Shown: in pieces, positions 11,586-24,183 of the stretch
Numbering within the stretch: the stretch's first letter is position 1
Layout: every line of letters begins with the position of its first letter
From: Pelomyxa schiedti
Lineage: Eukaryota > Evosea > Pelobiontida > Pelomyxidae
Direction of reading: 5' to 3'
DNA length: 31,797 nt
Assembly: GCA_020536535.1 (NCBI GenBank)
Contig: JAHLWZ010000184.1
Location: 1 to 31,797, forward strand
The notes under the pieces: model-generated
Databases searched by the model: none
What the model saw: only the letters and a program-made list of their open reading frames with translations
Told to the model about the DNA's origin: nothing
Made by a program: the position numbers and the translations under genes

Positions 11586-11987
11586 GTTTGATCTCCCGAT
11601 CAGATTGATCAAACGGTTTTTCCGAATCTCACTGAAATGGTAGTACGGATTACCAATCGACCAGTGGGCACCACACCCACACCCCCAGTCTCACGTTTCC
11701 GTTTGTAAATACTTAAGAGATACTTTTTCTCTTGTAACCATCTTTTCAAAGCTGCTTTGGCACCCTGGGGATTAAAAACCGGTTTTGGTGAGAGAGGGCT
11801 CTAGTTTTTCCCGTTCTGAAAACATCATTTTTCGAGCGATCACCCAACCGACGCAGGCGATTGACGTTGACACACCCAGGGTGCAATAAATTTTACATTA
11901 CCACTGCTATCCATCCCGTCATTGGCGGTGGTTGGGCGTGGGCTCTGTTGTATTTTAATGAGCGGGACTTGGTCAGGGTTATGTGAC
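11586..11987. promoter_or_regulatory. Upstream region between divergent genes
   Basis: This stretch lies 5' of the M28 peptidase gene (minus) and upstream of the PARP4-like gene (plus), so it probably contains promoter elements for one or both. A plus frame from about 11922 (with AC-rich shadow on minus) runs toward the gap but has no recognisable domain. I cannot identify specific sites. Confidence 0.35.
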
Positions 11988-12108
11988 GCCGATAGCAGTG
12001 GGTGTCTTGGCTCGGCGACGAGCAGAAGGACCGCCGATTATGGGACGTTCTGGGCTGATGGGCAGCCACATGGAGTGAGGGTTGAGCCTGAGAGGTTGTT
12101 TGAGTCAC
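11988..12108 (+). repeat. 121-bp repeat left of the scaffold gap
   Basis: Exactly identical to 12209-12329 and directly abutting the run of N. The most likely meaning is that two contig ends overlap by 121 bp and were joined with a fixed 100-N spacer instead of being merged. Confidence 0.95.
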
Positions 12109-12208
12109 NNNNNNNNNNNNNNNNNNNNNNNNNNNNNNNNNNNNNNNNNNNNNNNNNNNNNNNNNNNNNNNNNNNNNNNNNNNNNNNNNNNNNNNNNNNN
12201 NNNNNNNN
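12109..12208. other. Assembly gap of 100 N
   Basis: Exactly 100 undetermined bases, the conventional size for a gap of unknown length. It is flanked on both sides by the same 121-bp sequence. Confidence 0.99.
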
Positions 12209-12329
12209 GCCGATAGCAGTGGGTGTCTTGGCTCGGCGACGAGCAGAAGGACCGCCGATTATGGGACGTTCTGGGCTGATGGGCAGCCACATGGAGTGAG
12301 GGTTGAGCCTGAGAGGTTGTTTGAGTCAC
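12209..12329 (+). repeat. 121-bp repeat right of the scaffold gap
   Basis: Second copy of 11988-12108. If the gap is an artefact, one copy plus the N run should collapse and the true sequence here would be 221 bp shorter. Confidence 0.95.
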
Positions 12330-12385
12330 AGAGCACAGTCTCAGGCTCTTGGTTGCACCGAGTTGTCCCAGTTGCGTGTTTGTTG

Positions 12386-12478
12386 CAGTTGCTTTGGGTT
12401 TTGGTTTTGGTTTTGGCTTTTGTTTTTGTTTTGGCTTTTTCTTTTGCTTCTGCTTTTGCGTTTGTTTTTGTTTTTTTG
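12386..12478. repeat. T/G-rich low-complexity tract (TTTTGG-type)
   Basis: Degenerate TTTTGG/TTTTGC/TTTTTG units run for about 90 bp. They give hydrophobic Val/Leu/Phe frames on plus and Lys/Thr/Ala frames on minus, neither of which I accept as protein. The tract sits just before the first convincing exon of the PARP4-like gene and could lie in its first intron, acting as a pyrimidine-rich acceptor region. Confidence 0.7.
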
Positions 12479-12505
12479 AGCCTGACACTAACGCAATCTT
12501 TCAAG

Positions 12506-15500
12506 GTTTTTGATGCCTCTGATGTGTGTGGAGGAATGCCATACTTTCCTGAATCGTACTTTGTTATACGCCGGGATGTTATGAAGCGCACTTGCGGCAC
12601 AATAGATAAAGTGATGGTAGTGGAACTGCACGCTGCAGACGGTAACAATATTTTCAGAAGCAGAACAAGGCTCATGTTTCCAAACAGAATCTCCATATCT
12701 AAGAATCGTTCTCACCCAAGGGTCTCCTTCAGCGTTTGAAAGGGGTCGGGCGTCATCCCAAATGCAATTTGCTAGTACAATGCACGATGCACTTGTCATC
12801 TATGCTTCTATACTTCGTGAAAGGGTGAAGTGGGAAGACGGGAAACTCTGGCTGTTCACTCACTCCTAATAGACAATGCATAACAAGTACAAGAAGATGT
12901 TACTGGCTTCCTCCAAATATGGCACAAGCATTGGTTGAACATTGCTGTTAAAATGCGTTTTAATACCTCTTACAGGCCTCCCAAGGCTTATTCCCTTAGC
13001 AGTGGCCAATCTATTAGAAGTCCTTTACAAAGAAACGACTGTGTCCTTGTCCTTACATGGCACTGACTCACTCCCTGCAATATCTCCTCCGCAGATTACA
13101 AAAGCTTTCTCCATTTTACAGAAAGTTTTTCAAGTATGAACCTTCAAGCTATAACATTGAAAGAGTGAACGTGTGTAGGCTTTGGAGAACAGTGATCCTC
13201 TCGATGACACAACGGCAGAAAGTCTTTCCTCTGAGTTTTTTTCTGCCATTTCAGGAAAGAAACAACTTGTACAATTCCTATTTGTTTTGTCCTTGGCTAA
13301 GTTACGTTTCAGATTAACACTTCAGACAAAGCCAATGAATGGACTTTGTTTTTGCAAAATCTGAAGGACGTGAGTTCTCTTTCTGAATCATCCTTGGATT
13401 TAGTGTCCGTGAATTTGGATGTGGATATCCTGTAAGTGTTCTGGATTAAAAGAAAGTAATAACACCCGTCTCCTTCCAGATACCATTCTATTGCATGCGA
13501 TATCTCGGTATTGTCAAATGAAACCTCAGAGTACATGAACGTCTATGACTTTATTGAGAAGCACAATTCAAGTAAGTTTAAAATTGGAACAATTTACCGG
13601 GTCCACCGCCACATGGATTTCACCAATTTTGACTCTACTATTGGAAACGAAACTAATCTCTTTCATGGATCCCCTACAGGTGATTGACCAAAAGATGAAT
13701 TAACGAGGGACCAACTCCTAATTACAGGCACCTGGCTGGGAATCTTGTCCAGGGGCATGATTCTTCCAATGATAGTCTCCACCAAATACCATGTGCAACG
13801 AAATGGAGGAAATTTAGGAGGTGCATTATATTATACCGATGATTTGAGTGCATCTCTCAAGTACACAACGCCTTCTAATGAAGGTGTACGGTATGCTTCC
13901 ATACCACACTCACACAGGCTCTCAACCCTTTTTTAGGTACATCTCTATTTCGCGTGTGGCTCTTGGCAAGGTCAAAGATTTCACCCAATTTTGCCCCTCA
14001 CTTCATTGTGCACCTTCCGGCTTCAACAGTTGTCATGGTGTGAAATCATCACCCCTTGTTAGAAGCAATTTTGAAGACAATGAGTACTTCGCACTCTCAT
14101 CTATTGATTTGGTCTAAATGATTTGAGATATGCTATTTTCCAAACCTCTCAGCAGTACCTGCAGTTTTTGGTCGAGATCCTTGATGCCGAAGTGGTGCCT
14201 TGCACAAAACGAAGAACTATAAATCCTCCCCCAGTCCCAACGCCACTGCGCACAGCAAAAGCTCCTATCACAAAGTACGTTGAGCCTGATGACCCTGAAC
14301 TATGGTCAAAAAAGGTTGGTGACTTTCTGACTATAAACTTCTAACGTAGAAACTAGAAAAAACCAAAAGAACAATGTGGATTGATGTCAGATACAGGTCA
14401 GCCAATCCCATTACAAGCTGTGAGCATTCATGCCAAATTAGTTGGTCTGTGAAACCTTTTTTTAGCAATCGAACTAACATCGACAGATATTGTTGGCCAA
14501 GTGGTTGTTCTGCAAGAATACTTCAATTCGAGCAGCACCGCAATTGAAGCTAAATATGTTTTCCCTCTGGATGAAAAATCGGCCGTTGTTGGCTTCGAGT
14601 GCTTTATAGCAGGCATGCAGGGCACCAGTTTTCAAATATTAATTCCACTTTTCAGATAAACATATTATTGGGGTAGTAAAAGAGAAGGAAGAGGCTCATC
14701 GGGAGTATAAAGAAGCAATAGAACGAGGAGATGGAGCCTACCTCCTTGATGAAGCCCAACCAAATGTATTCACTGTATCAGTTGGCAATCTTCCTCCAAG
14801 CACCAATGTCATAATAAAAATTACGTGTAAGAGGAGCTTCCCTCCTATTTTGCACTAAAGAATTTCCAAGATATCACCGAAATTGAGTCTGAAGGTGATG
14901 CACGGAAATTCATTTGCCCTTCCTCCTTGGTTGCAAAACAAAAATTCTCAGCCCTAGACCATATGAACCAAGTCACAACTAAGTCAATAAATGTTTCTCA
15001 GTCTCAGGTATTTCCACCCACACAAGCAAGGTGAATAATTCCACAAGGGATCCTTTTCAATGGAGATATCTGTTAATATGCCTAATCTCATTCGTTCCAT
15101 TGAAAGTACTTCACATTCCATAAGATACAAATATACAGCAAAGAAAGCTACAATACTTTGGATAGAAGGTACTCCAACTACAATTGGTTTGCGAGTGAAC
15201 ACCCTTCAGAGAACCCGACAAGTGATTTCACACTCCTGGTGCACTTATCTGACAGCCATGTACCGTTTATGTGGATTGAAACTGCTCCTCCTGAAGTGTC
15301 CGTACCTGATTCTGAAAGGAATGTGGCTATGGTGGTGATGTACCCTGAACTCGCGGAACTTAACGAACTGGAATCTCAATGTATTTTTTCCCATTTTCAC
15401 GATGAAGCACTTTCAGTGCTCACTAGATATTCTCATTGTCGATCAATCTTGCAGCATGTCAGATTCGCTCCTCCTTACGAAACAGGTTGCGTCACATATC

Positions 15501-17063
15501 GGTACCTTGTTAAATAAGTCTTTTTCCTTTCTAACATAGCATTTCAGTGTCTTTGATCCCGGCTTTCTCCCTATTTAATGTTGTGGCATATGGCTCGTTT
15601 TATGATTTCTTGTTTGCTTCTTCTATGCCATGCACAGCACATACAACTGAGGAAGCTACTACATATATTCAGGCAAATAGCTTTTTATTTCTTAATGTTA
15701 ATACATACACAGTCACTACAAGCTGACTGGGGCGCAAGCCTTCTATGGCCTGTCATAAAATCAGTTATTACCACTCTAGAATGGCAGTCGAGATGCAAGC
15801 AATCAAAATGCTCAGGAACTACGAATATCCTACTAGTGTCCGATGGTGATTTCACCCACGAAAATCAAGTTATTCAGGTTGACAATTACTGATCTGAATA
15901 CAACCCAGTCTCAATGCTAGCAGATGGTTGCAGACCATTGCCGCAAAGTTCCGAGCACTCGCTTTTTTACTTTTGGAATCGGTCAAAACGTCAATAAACA
16001 GAACTTGACCAGAATATCCCGTCTTGGCTGTGGTGCCACGACATTTATTGAATCCAGCAATTCTGTGAGGCAACAGGTCCAATAGTGGCTCTTTGTTATT
16101 TCTTTTCTTAATTCATTCAGGTTAAACTTCAGCTAAGTCGTACGAGGCAAGCCTCCCTGAGCAACACAGTAATTGAGTGGAGCAATTGTAGTGCCGAGAC
16201 AGAACATGCACCAAAGAATATACAGACTTTATTCAGCAATGACAGACTACTTGTATTTCGTTTTGTGCCTGAATCATGCCACAAGGTGATCGGCCAAATA
16301 TCTAAGTTATTTTTGACTTCATTCTCATGCAGGTTACACTGAAATCGTACGGCAGTAGCATGCTGACAGCGTACCAGTGCACAATTGTTTCAAATTTAGC
16401 CGAGAGGCTCACAGGAATGACCTTGCACAGACTTTGTGCCCGAGCAAAGACGAGGTTTGTCTTGGTTGGACTCAAATAGAAAGTGAAACCCTGCAGAGAC
16501 TGGGAGGACTTGGCCTTTGAAGATTCAACACTCAAGGACCTGGTAATAAGTTATGATATACATGACATTAATATTCCTCCACCAAGCAAAAACGAGATAT
16601 ACTGGAACTGGCACTAAGATATTCCCTCGCCACAACCCTGACATCTTTCATTGCGATTGAGGTTCCTTTCCCTCCTCTTAAAACTACTTCTCAACAAACA
16701 AAAGGAACGCGACGACACGGAAAAGTTAGGGTATCAAAACCGACTCTACTAAACTGCACTAACGCAATTAGAACCTTGAAGAAGCCCACACCCACTTTAC
16801 ATTCTCTTGCCAACAAGGAGAAGACTGACGAAATTCCCTTCTGTACGAACTGGAAAACCCAATCTCTTTCTGAGAAACTGTTGCAATTCACTTTTATCCC
16901 TTTTGCTTTCTTACTATTCGATGGCAGACATTCACCTAGCAAGGCCTTGAGTAAAAGAAGAGCAGGAAGGAACAGGACCGTTTATGATGCATGGTCTCCA
17001 GAAATACATCGTGCCGAACCGCAACTACAAGTGAAGGATCCTTGTAAGAGTAATAACATCTGA
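12506..17063 (+). CDS. PARP4-like (vault PARP type) protein: WGR-like, PARP, VIT, vWA; 5' end uncertain
   Basis: Large multi-exon gene, over 1,050 residues. A WGR-like start (VMVVELHAADGN, FRSRTR; about 12506-12675 and 12743-12830) leads into the PARP helical region (12976-13133, 13179-13268, 13313-13431) and ADP-ribosyltransferase fold (13480-13679, 13728-13890, 13937-14111, 14153-14314) with the H-Y-E triad: LFHGS, GALYYTDD, NEYFALSS. A VIT domain follows (14357-14444, 14487-14612, 14656-14826, 14871-15007, 15048-15168), then vWA with a MIDAS-type DQSCSMS (15210-15380, 15427-15501, 15548-15672, 15713-15877, 15921-16076), and a C-terminal region (16121-16285, 16333-16454, 16497-16542, 16587-17063). 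PARP-VIT-vWA in this order is the PARP4 signature; relatives bind vault particles. Two introns look like GC-AG. No BRCT was seen; the N-terminus may be lost at the gap. Confidence 0.88.
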
Positions 17064-17191
17064 ACCAAATCTCACTTTCTGAAGATTGGACACTGACCTG
17101 GGAAGAAAACCACGAAAAGACATATACGTATAAAACGAAAGGGAAAGATATCGATAAAAGGGTAGACCAACATTCTATTGAACTTCCCTCC
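17064..17191. promoter_or_regulatory. Short spacer upstream of the Rab-like gene
   Basis: 128 bp between the stop of the PARP4-like gene and the first Met of the Rab-like gene on the same strand. It must hold the 3' signals of one and the core promoter of the other, or the Rab-like gene has an unseen upstream exon. No motif is clear. Confidence 0.35.
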
Positions 17192-18708
17192 ATGTCCGCA
17201 GTCCTGGACTGTTGTGGCTCTGTTTGCCTTTGTATTTTCTGCTTGCCTTGCCTTTGCCTACTTGGGGGCTGTGGCGGTACACTGTCAGCAAAGGCCGCGC
17301 CTAGGACCTTTGGCAAACAATATGCCATGAAATGTGATGACGAGTATGATGATGACTGGAGTGTTCCATGTTCTGCTCCAGCTGCTTCCATTGCATGTGG
17401 GCATGGGCGTTCTTTGGCACTTGGTGGTTTGCCTGGCAGCCAAGTGGAAACAACTATTAAAGCGTCAAGACGGGGACCATCACCTGCAACTCACCGGCAT
17501 CACAAACATGCGCACTTAGCTCCACCACCCCCTCAAGCATCTCCCAAGAATCAAAAGACACCAGACAAACCGAGTAACCTCTTACAACAAATCCAAAACG
17601 GCAAGCAACTTAAAAAAGAGGAACCAAAATCTGGAAAGAGGGATGTCGATATGAGAGTGAGGCCTTCTGATGATATTGACTACATGAAACCAAGTAATTT
17701 CCAGCTTAGCTACCATCCATAACTTATTTTTTGTACTTTTGATTTTTCAAGGTGCAGCTCGGTCCTCGAACCGCAATACTGCAGCTGCCGCAGCCACAAC
17801 AACAAGTTCAACAACTACAACCGCAGGCACTTCGGCTAGCAAACCGGCTGCAGCCGTGAGCCTTGGTGGAAAATTCTGTGAGTATTCAGAAGCAACCATT
17901 GGAGCTGCATTTCAATGTGTTGGTGTAAAAACACCAAATGGAAATGCAAAGTTGGAGGTTTTGGTGTGTCCTTTCGTTTTCTTTCTAACTCAACACTCAG
18001 TTATGGGATACTGCCGGACAAGGTATATCTCCGTTTGTTTACCGCTTTACATACTCATAACCCTCACAGAACGATATAGGAGTCTTTCACCTATGGTAAC
18101 CAGCTTTCGTATTTCTTTTCCTATTCAACTCATTGTCATTCCAGTATTACCGCGGAGCAACTGCCGCCATGGTCGTGTATGCCATTCCATTCAATTCCTT
18201 CCGAACAAACAAGAAAGCAACCAACCGCTAACTACTTCCCCTCATATCCAGTTACGATATCACATCAATGGAATCATTCACACTAGCCAGACAATGGATG
18301 GATGAACTCAAAATGAGAGCACCCCCAGATATTGTTGTAATACTATTGGGAAACAAACTCGACTTGGCCGAAAAACGCCAGGTGAGTTGTTCCGCTGCCA
18401 TCCCATAAGTTGCTCTCTAACAGTCCGTTTTGTAACGAAAAGGTGTCTACGGGAGCCGGAAGCAGCCTGGCCGCCGAATACGGGATTCAATTCTTTGAAG
18501 TGTCAGCCAAGACAACGGAAAATCTATCGGCCGCCATATCTGCTATGGTATCAGGTTTTAATCTGCAACTGCGGAGCCCTTTTAACTCACACCGATAGAA
18601 ATTTTTGCGAACCCCAAGTCCCGCGCCATGAAAGGCACGTATTATCTATTCCATAACTCCACCACAACCAAACAAAACTCCCACACGCACCCACAATCAA
18701 GATGCTAA
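17192..18708 (+). CDS. Rab5-like GTPase lacking a P-loop, with long Cys-rich N-terminal extension
   Basis: Predicted 379 residues, 8 exons: 17192-17693, 17752-17957, 18001-18022, 18070-18095, 18145-18176, 18252-18381, 18443-18554, 18599-18708; all junctions in phase. Residues 1-30 hold nine cysteines in a hydrophobic stretch (CLCIFCLPCLCLLGGCGG), a likely palmitoylation or membrane patch. A His/Pro/Lys-rich and Ser/Thr/Ala-rich linker follows, then the Rab core: KFCEYSEATIGAAF (switch I, like Rab5), [29 protein letters not shown] and VSAK. The usual beta1/P-loop/alpha1 segment (about 20 residues with GxxxxGKS) is absent: AAAVSLGG runs straight into KFCEY. The chain ends with a lone C-terminal cysteine (PQSRC), possibly prenylated. 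Without a P-loop, normal nucleotide binding is unlikely. The split between extension and Rab core depends on one intron (17694-17751). Confidence 0.8.
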
Positions 18709-19116
18709 CCCCACATCAGTCGTGGTAGTGGGTGGTACCAACGTTGGAAAGTCCAGCATCAACCAACGGCTCTCCGGGTCCTCCCTATCTGTAGATAAAG
18801 ACGTACCAGACCCGTCATTCCCACCATCCCGACCTTATTCTTCTCAGCACCATCAAAAACACAAACACTGCCTGTGATGTGATAAATAATGCAACAGACC
18901 GGAAAAGAATTCGGTTCTAGAACCGTTGCCCAACGGTTCAAAAAAACAAAAAAAAACACCCGTTCGGCTGAACAAATGAGTGGGTAACCCCATCGAGCAC
19001 CGCACCCATAGTCATAGCTTTTTTTTCCTCAATTGCATGTCCTTTTAAAATGGGTTTCTGTGCGTCGTTTTTTTTTTTTTAAACAAACAAGGGCTGTTTG
19101 GCTCCACACCACACAG
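18709..19116 (+). other. Orphan P-loop coding stretch and stem-loop DNA downstream of the Rab-like gene
   Basis: After a potential acceptor (CATCAG, ending 18719), one frame encodes VVVVGGTNVGKSSINQRL, a textbook Rab/Ras beta1 and P-loop, continuing to SLSVDKD at about 18798, where a GTACCA donor could follow. No start codon is in frame, and the remaining GTPase motifs do not follow before the ankyrin-like gene at 19117. It may be a 5' remnant of a second GTPase gene or the displaced P-loop of the upstream Rab. At 18912-18939 are a 14-bp perfect palindrome (CGGTTCTAGAACCG) and an overlapping 9-bp stem with a 2-base loop. Confidence 0.6.
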
Positions 19117-21351
19117 GTCACACCAACGACGGTTTCGCCGCTCTTATCAACGCCGGCGCGACCAGCGACGTCTCGCGGGCGGTTTCCAAGTCGAAGATCG
19201 TGTGGGAGTGGGTGCTCCCCTGGCTGCTCCCCGAGTCGCTCCTCGCCCCGCCGGATCCGTGCCACCACTTCCCGCTGCAATTCAAGCACGGGGTGACACT
19301 GTGCCGGATCGCTGAGGCCATGTTCCCCCTCGTCGGGCGCGCGTGCAAGTCCATCGTGGCTCGGTGGGAGAGCTGGTGGATTGCCCTCCAATGCGCGGGG
19401 GAGGCCGGGAGCAGGCTGTGCGTGGGCTGGCTGCTGAGGAACAGGAAGAGACGCCCGCAAGTGTGTGCTGCTGCTGCTGCTGATGGTGGTGGTGGTGGGG
19501 GTGATGATGAAGAGACTAGGAGGAGGGGGATGATGAGGACGAGGAGGAGGGGGAACAAGGTGTTTCTGAGTGTGCTGGAGGGACTGTGTACTGGTGGCCA
19601 TTTGGGGATGGCTCAGAGCCTCGTGGATCCTCATCTCCGTGACCATGGTGATGGTTGTTGTGGCTGGGCAGCGGGTCTTGGGTTGGCGTGGCTGGATGAT
19701 GACGAGGAGTGTGTGGTGGACAACGGTCTGGTTGACCACGTGAGGGCTTCTGAGTTGCTCAAGAGAGTGTGTCAGAAGGGCCACATGGAGGTGGCAAAGT
19801 GGGTGGTTGAGAGGTTCATGGTGAGGGAGACCTGGGAGTTTGTTGAGCCACTTTCAGCGGCTGCTTCAGGGGGGCACTTGGAGTTGGCTCAGTGGATGGT
19901 GGACACTTTTGACTTGGCCCTGGAGTTCAGTGGTTGTTCTTGGATTACTTTTAATATCTACACAAATGCATGCAGGAGTGAGAACGTGGAAGTCGTGAAA
20001 TGGTGCCTGGAAACATTTCGTGTGAATGACCAAATCAGTATCGGCTTCAGCTGGTTATGGGGAAAATCAAGCAAGAGTGTGAAAGTGTGCCAGCTAATGA
20101 AGGAGCTCATTAGTTATACTCCATCCACTGATGCGTTCGGTCGAATCTGCACTCTGGATGTTCTGAAGTGGGCAGTTTCTTCATATCCTGCATTTAGCAA
20201 TCCCATAGAGGAGAACCGGGAGACACTGTGTGCAGGACCAGAAGGTGTTCAGTTTTGCCAGTGGCTCGTTGAGGAGCGGTCTTTCACACCAACACCTTCG
20301 ATGTTTCAAGCAGCCTGCAACAACGCCAAAGACAACCCACAGACTGCAAAGTGGTTATTATCAAAAGGAGTACCACTATCACCAGAGGTTATCTGTGATT
20401 CGTTCAGCAGTTCGTTGGCCCGCAGCAACACCTCAATTGCCTCCTGGTTGGATCAGACCTTTCACATCTTGAATCCGCCAATGTCTACTCCTGCCAGCGT
20501 GTCTGACACTACATGTTCCATTTTTGTTGCTATCTGCCAGAAAGTGCAGCGTTATGATCCAAGTGTGGATGGAATCGAATGGTTTCTGAACCACTCCTCA
20601 ATGAAAGGTGCTGCTGAGTCTGTTATTGTTGACTCTATTGAGGTCCTGCTGAACGAGTCATCGTTCCAGCCTGTCATACTCATCATGGAAAAGTTCGCAA
20701 TCTCTGAACCAAAGAGGACCGAACTTCTCGTCCGCGTTCTGAATGTCTGTGTTCAAAATGCCAGTGTGTCAGCAGTAAAAAAGGTGGTTTCCATGGGTGA
20801 GTTCTCACAAGAGTCTGTTGCAAAATGCCTCTCATGCGGAGTTTGTGACCCCAAAGCAACTAAGTGGCTCATGGCCCAGCTTGAGCATCACACCTCACTT
20901 GACAAGAACATGATTCTATTTAATATGATATCATGGGGTCAAGGGAGCTGTGCAGAGTGGTTCATCAACAAGTTCCACATCACACTTGATGAGGTACGCC
21001 CCTACACCCCTCCCCACTCCTTTTCCTTACAACTTTCACCCACTTTTGTTGCAGTTCCTGCACCTCAAGTGGGAAAAGGATTCCTTTGTTTGTATTGACT
21101 TGTTCACATGGAAAGTGATACAACGAGTGTTCCCAGGGCTCACAGCAGACATGATCAAAGAGAAATTCATTCCACTTGTGTGCCGGTCACCAGTCATTGC
21201 ACAGGTTGCAATGAAGAGGTTCCCACAACTGACCATGGATGACATCCTGGCATTCTGTTCCAGCACACCGCACTACCACTTCGCTGTTCCCACTCGTTTG
21301 TGGTTGAGGAACCACGATCCTCTCATTTGGAAGAACTCATTGCACTACTGA
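19117..21351 (+). CDS. Ankyrin-like repeat protein
   Basis: Two exons, 19117-20993 and 21055-21351, joined in phase at DE/FLHLKW. The first 130 residues are GC-rich and contain an F-box-like helical pattern (EAMFPLVGRACKSIVARW), a low-complexity Ala/Gly/Asp stretch, then degenerate ankyrin-type repeats recognisable by GGHLGMAQSLVD, KGHMEVAKWVVERF, GGHLELAQWMVDTF and ENVEVVKWCLETF, which decay toward the C-terminus. Such proteins are adaptors; substrate and partners cannot be told. The 5' end is uncertain: the frame is open back to an acceptor at 19116, but the first in-frame ATG is at 19319, so either a short upstream coding exon exists (the ATG near 19050 does not fit phase) or translation starts internally. 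Ends NSLHY. Confidence 0.75.
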
Positions 21352-21587
21352 TTCAATATTTAATTGCTTGCTTTTTTGCTTTGAAAAGTCCGGGTGGAGA
21401 CCTTTTCTAAATCTTTTAAAAAAGAACAAACTGTAACACAAACCTCTTCGGCACTATTCAACCACAACGTTGTCCACAGAGTCATTGACATTTGACTCCG
21501 CAACCTAATTGGGAAGTCTGTGTGCTCTTGGCCTGCTACAGTGTCAGTGTTCAGACCCAAAAGGGTAGCCAAGTTAAGGTGGTAGTG
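21352..21587. promoter_or_regulatory. Spacer between ankyrin-like and spastin genes
   Basis: This 236-bp region follows the stop of the ankyrin-like gene and precedes the spastin start on the same strand. It presumably combines 3' processing and promoter signals. Nothing specific is recognised. Confidence 0.35.
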
Positions 21588-24082
<2,495 letters not shown>

Positions 24083-24183
24083 AATAAGCTTAGTGTTTTT
24101 GTTTTTGTGGAAGGACAAACCAAGAATTTTGTTGGGCAAATTGAAAAAGCCACTATTTCTTTTGCTACTAAGGCTTTGTTGGT

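Noticed and set aside
12296-12739. Plus-strand hydrophobic Val/Leu/Phe-rich open frame that looks like a signal or membrane protein
   Set aside because: The hydrophobic part is a translation of a TTTTGG-type simple repeat. Only the later part (from about 12506) matches a family.
14821-14871. A frameshift in the VIT domain of the PARP4-like gene
   Set aside because: A GTAAGA donor at 14827 and an AAG acceptor at 14870 restore the expected sequence (KITYITEIESEGDA) in phase, so it is an intron.
18443-18800. A circularly permuted GTPase in which the downstream P-loop is fused to the C-terminus of the Rab
   Set aside because: The P-loop frame does not connect in phase to the last Rab exon by any donor/acceptor pair I could find, and a stop codon lies between them. 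It is kept as a displaced or separate segment.
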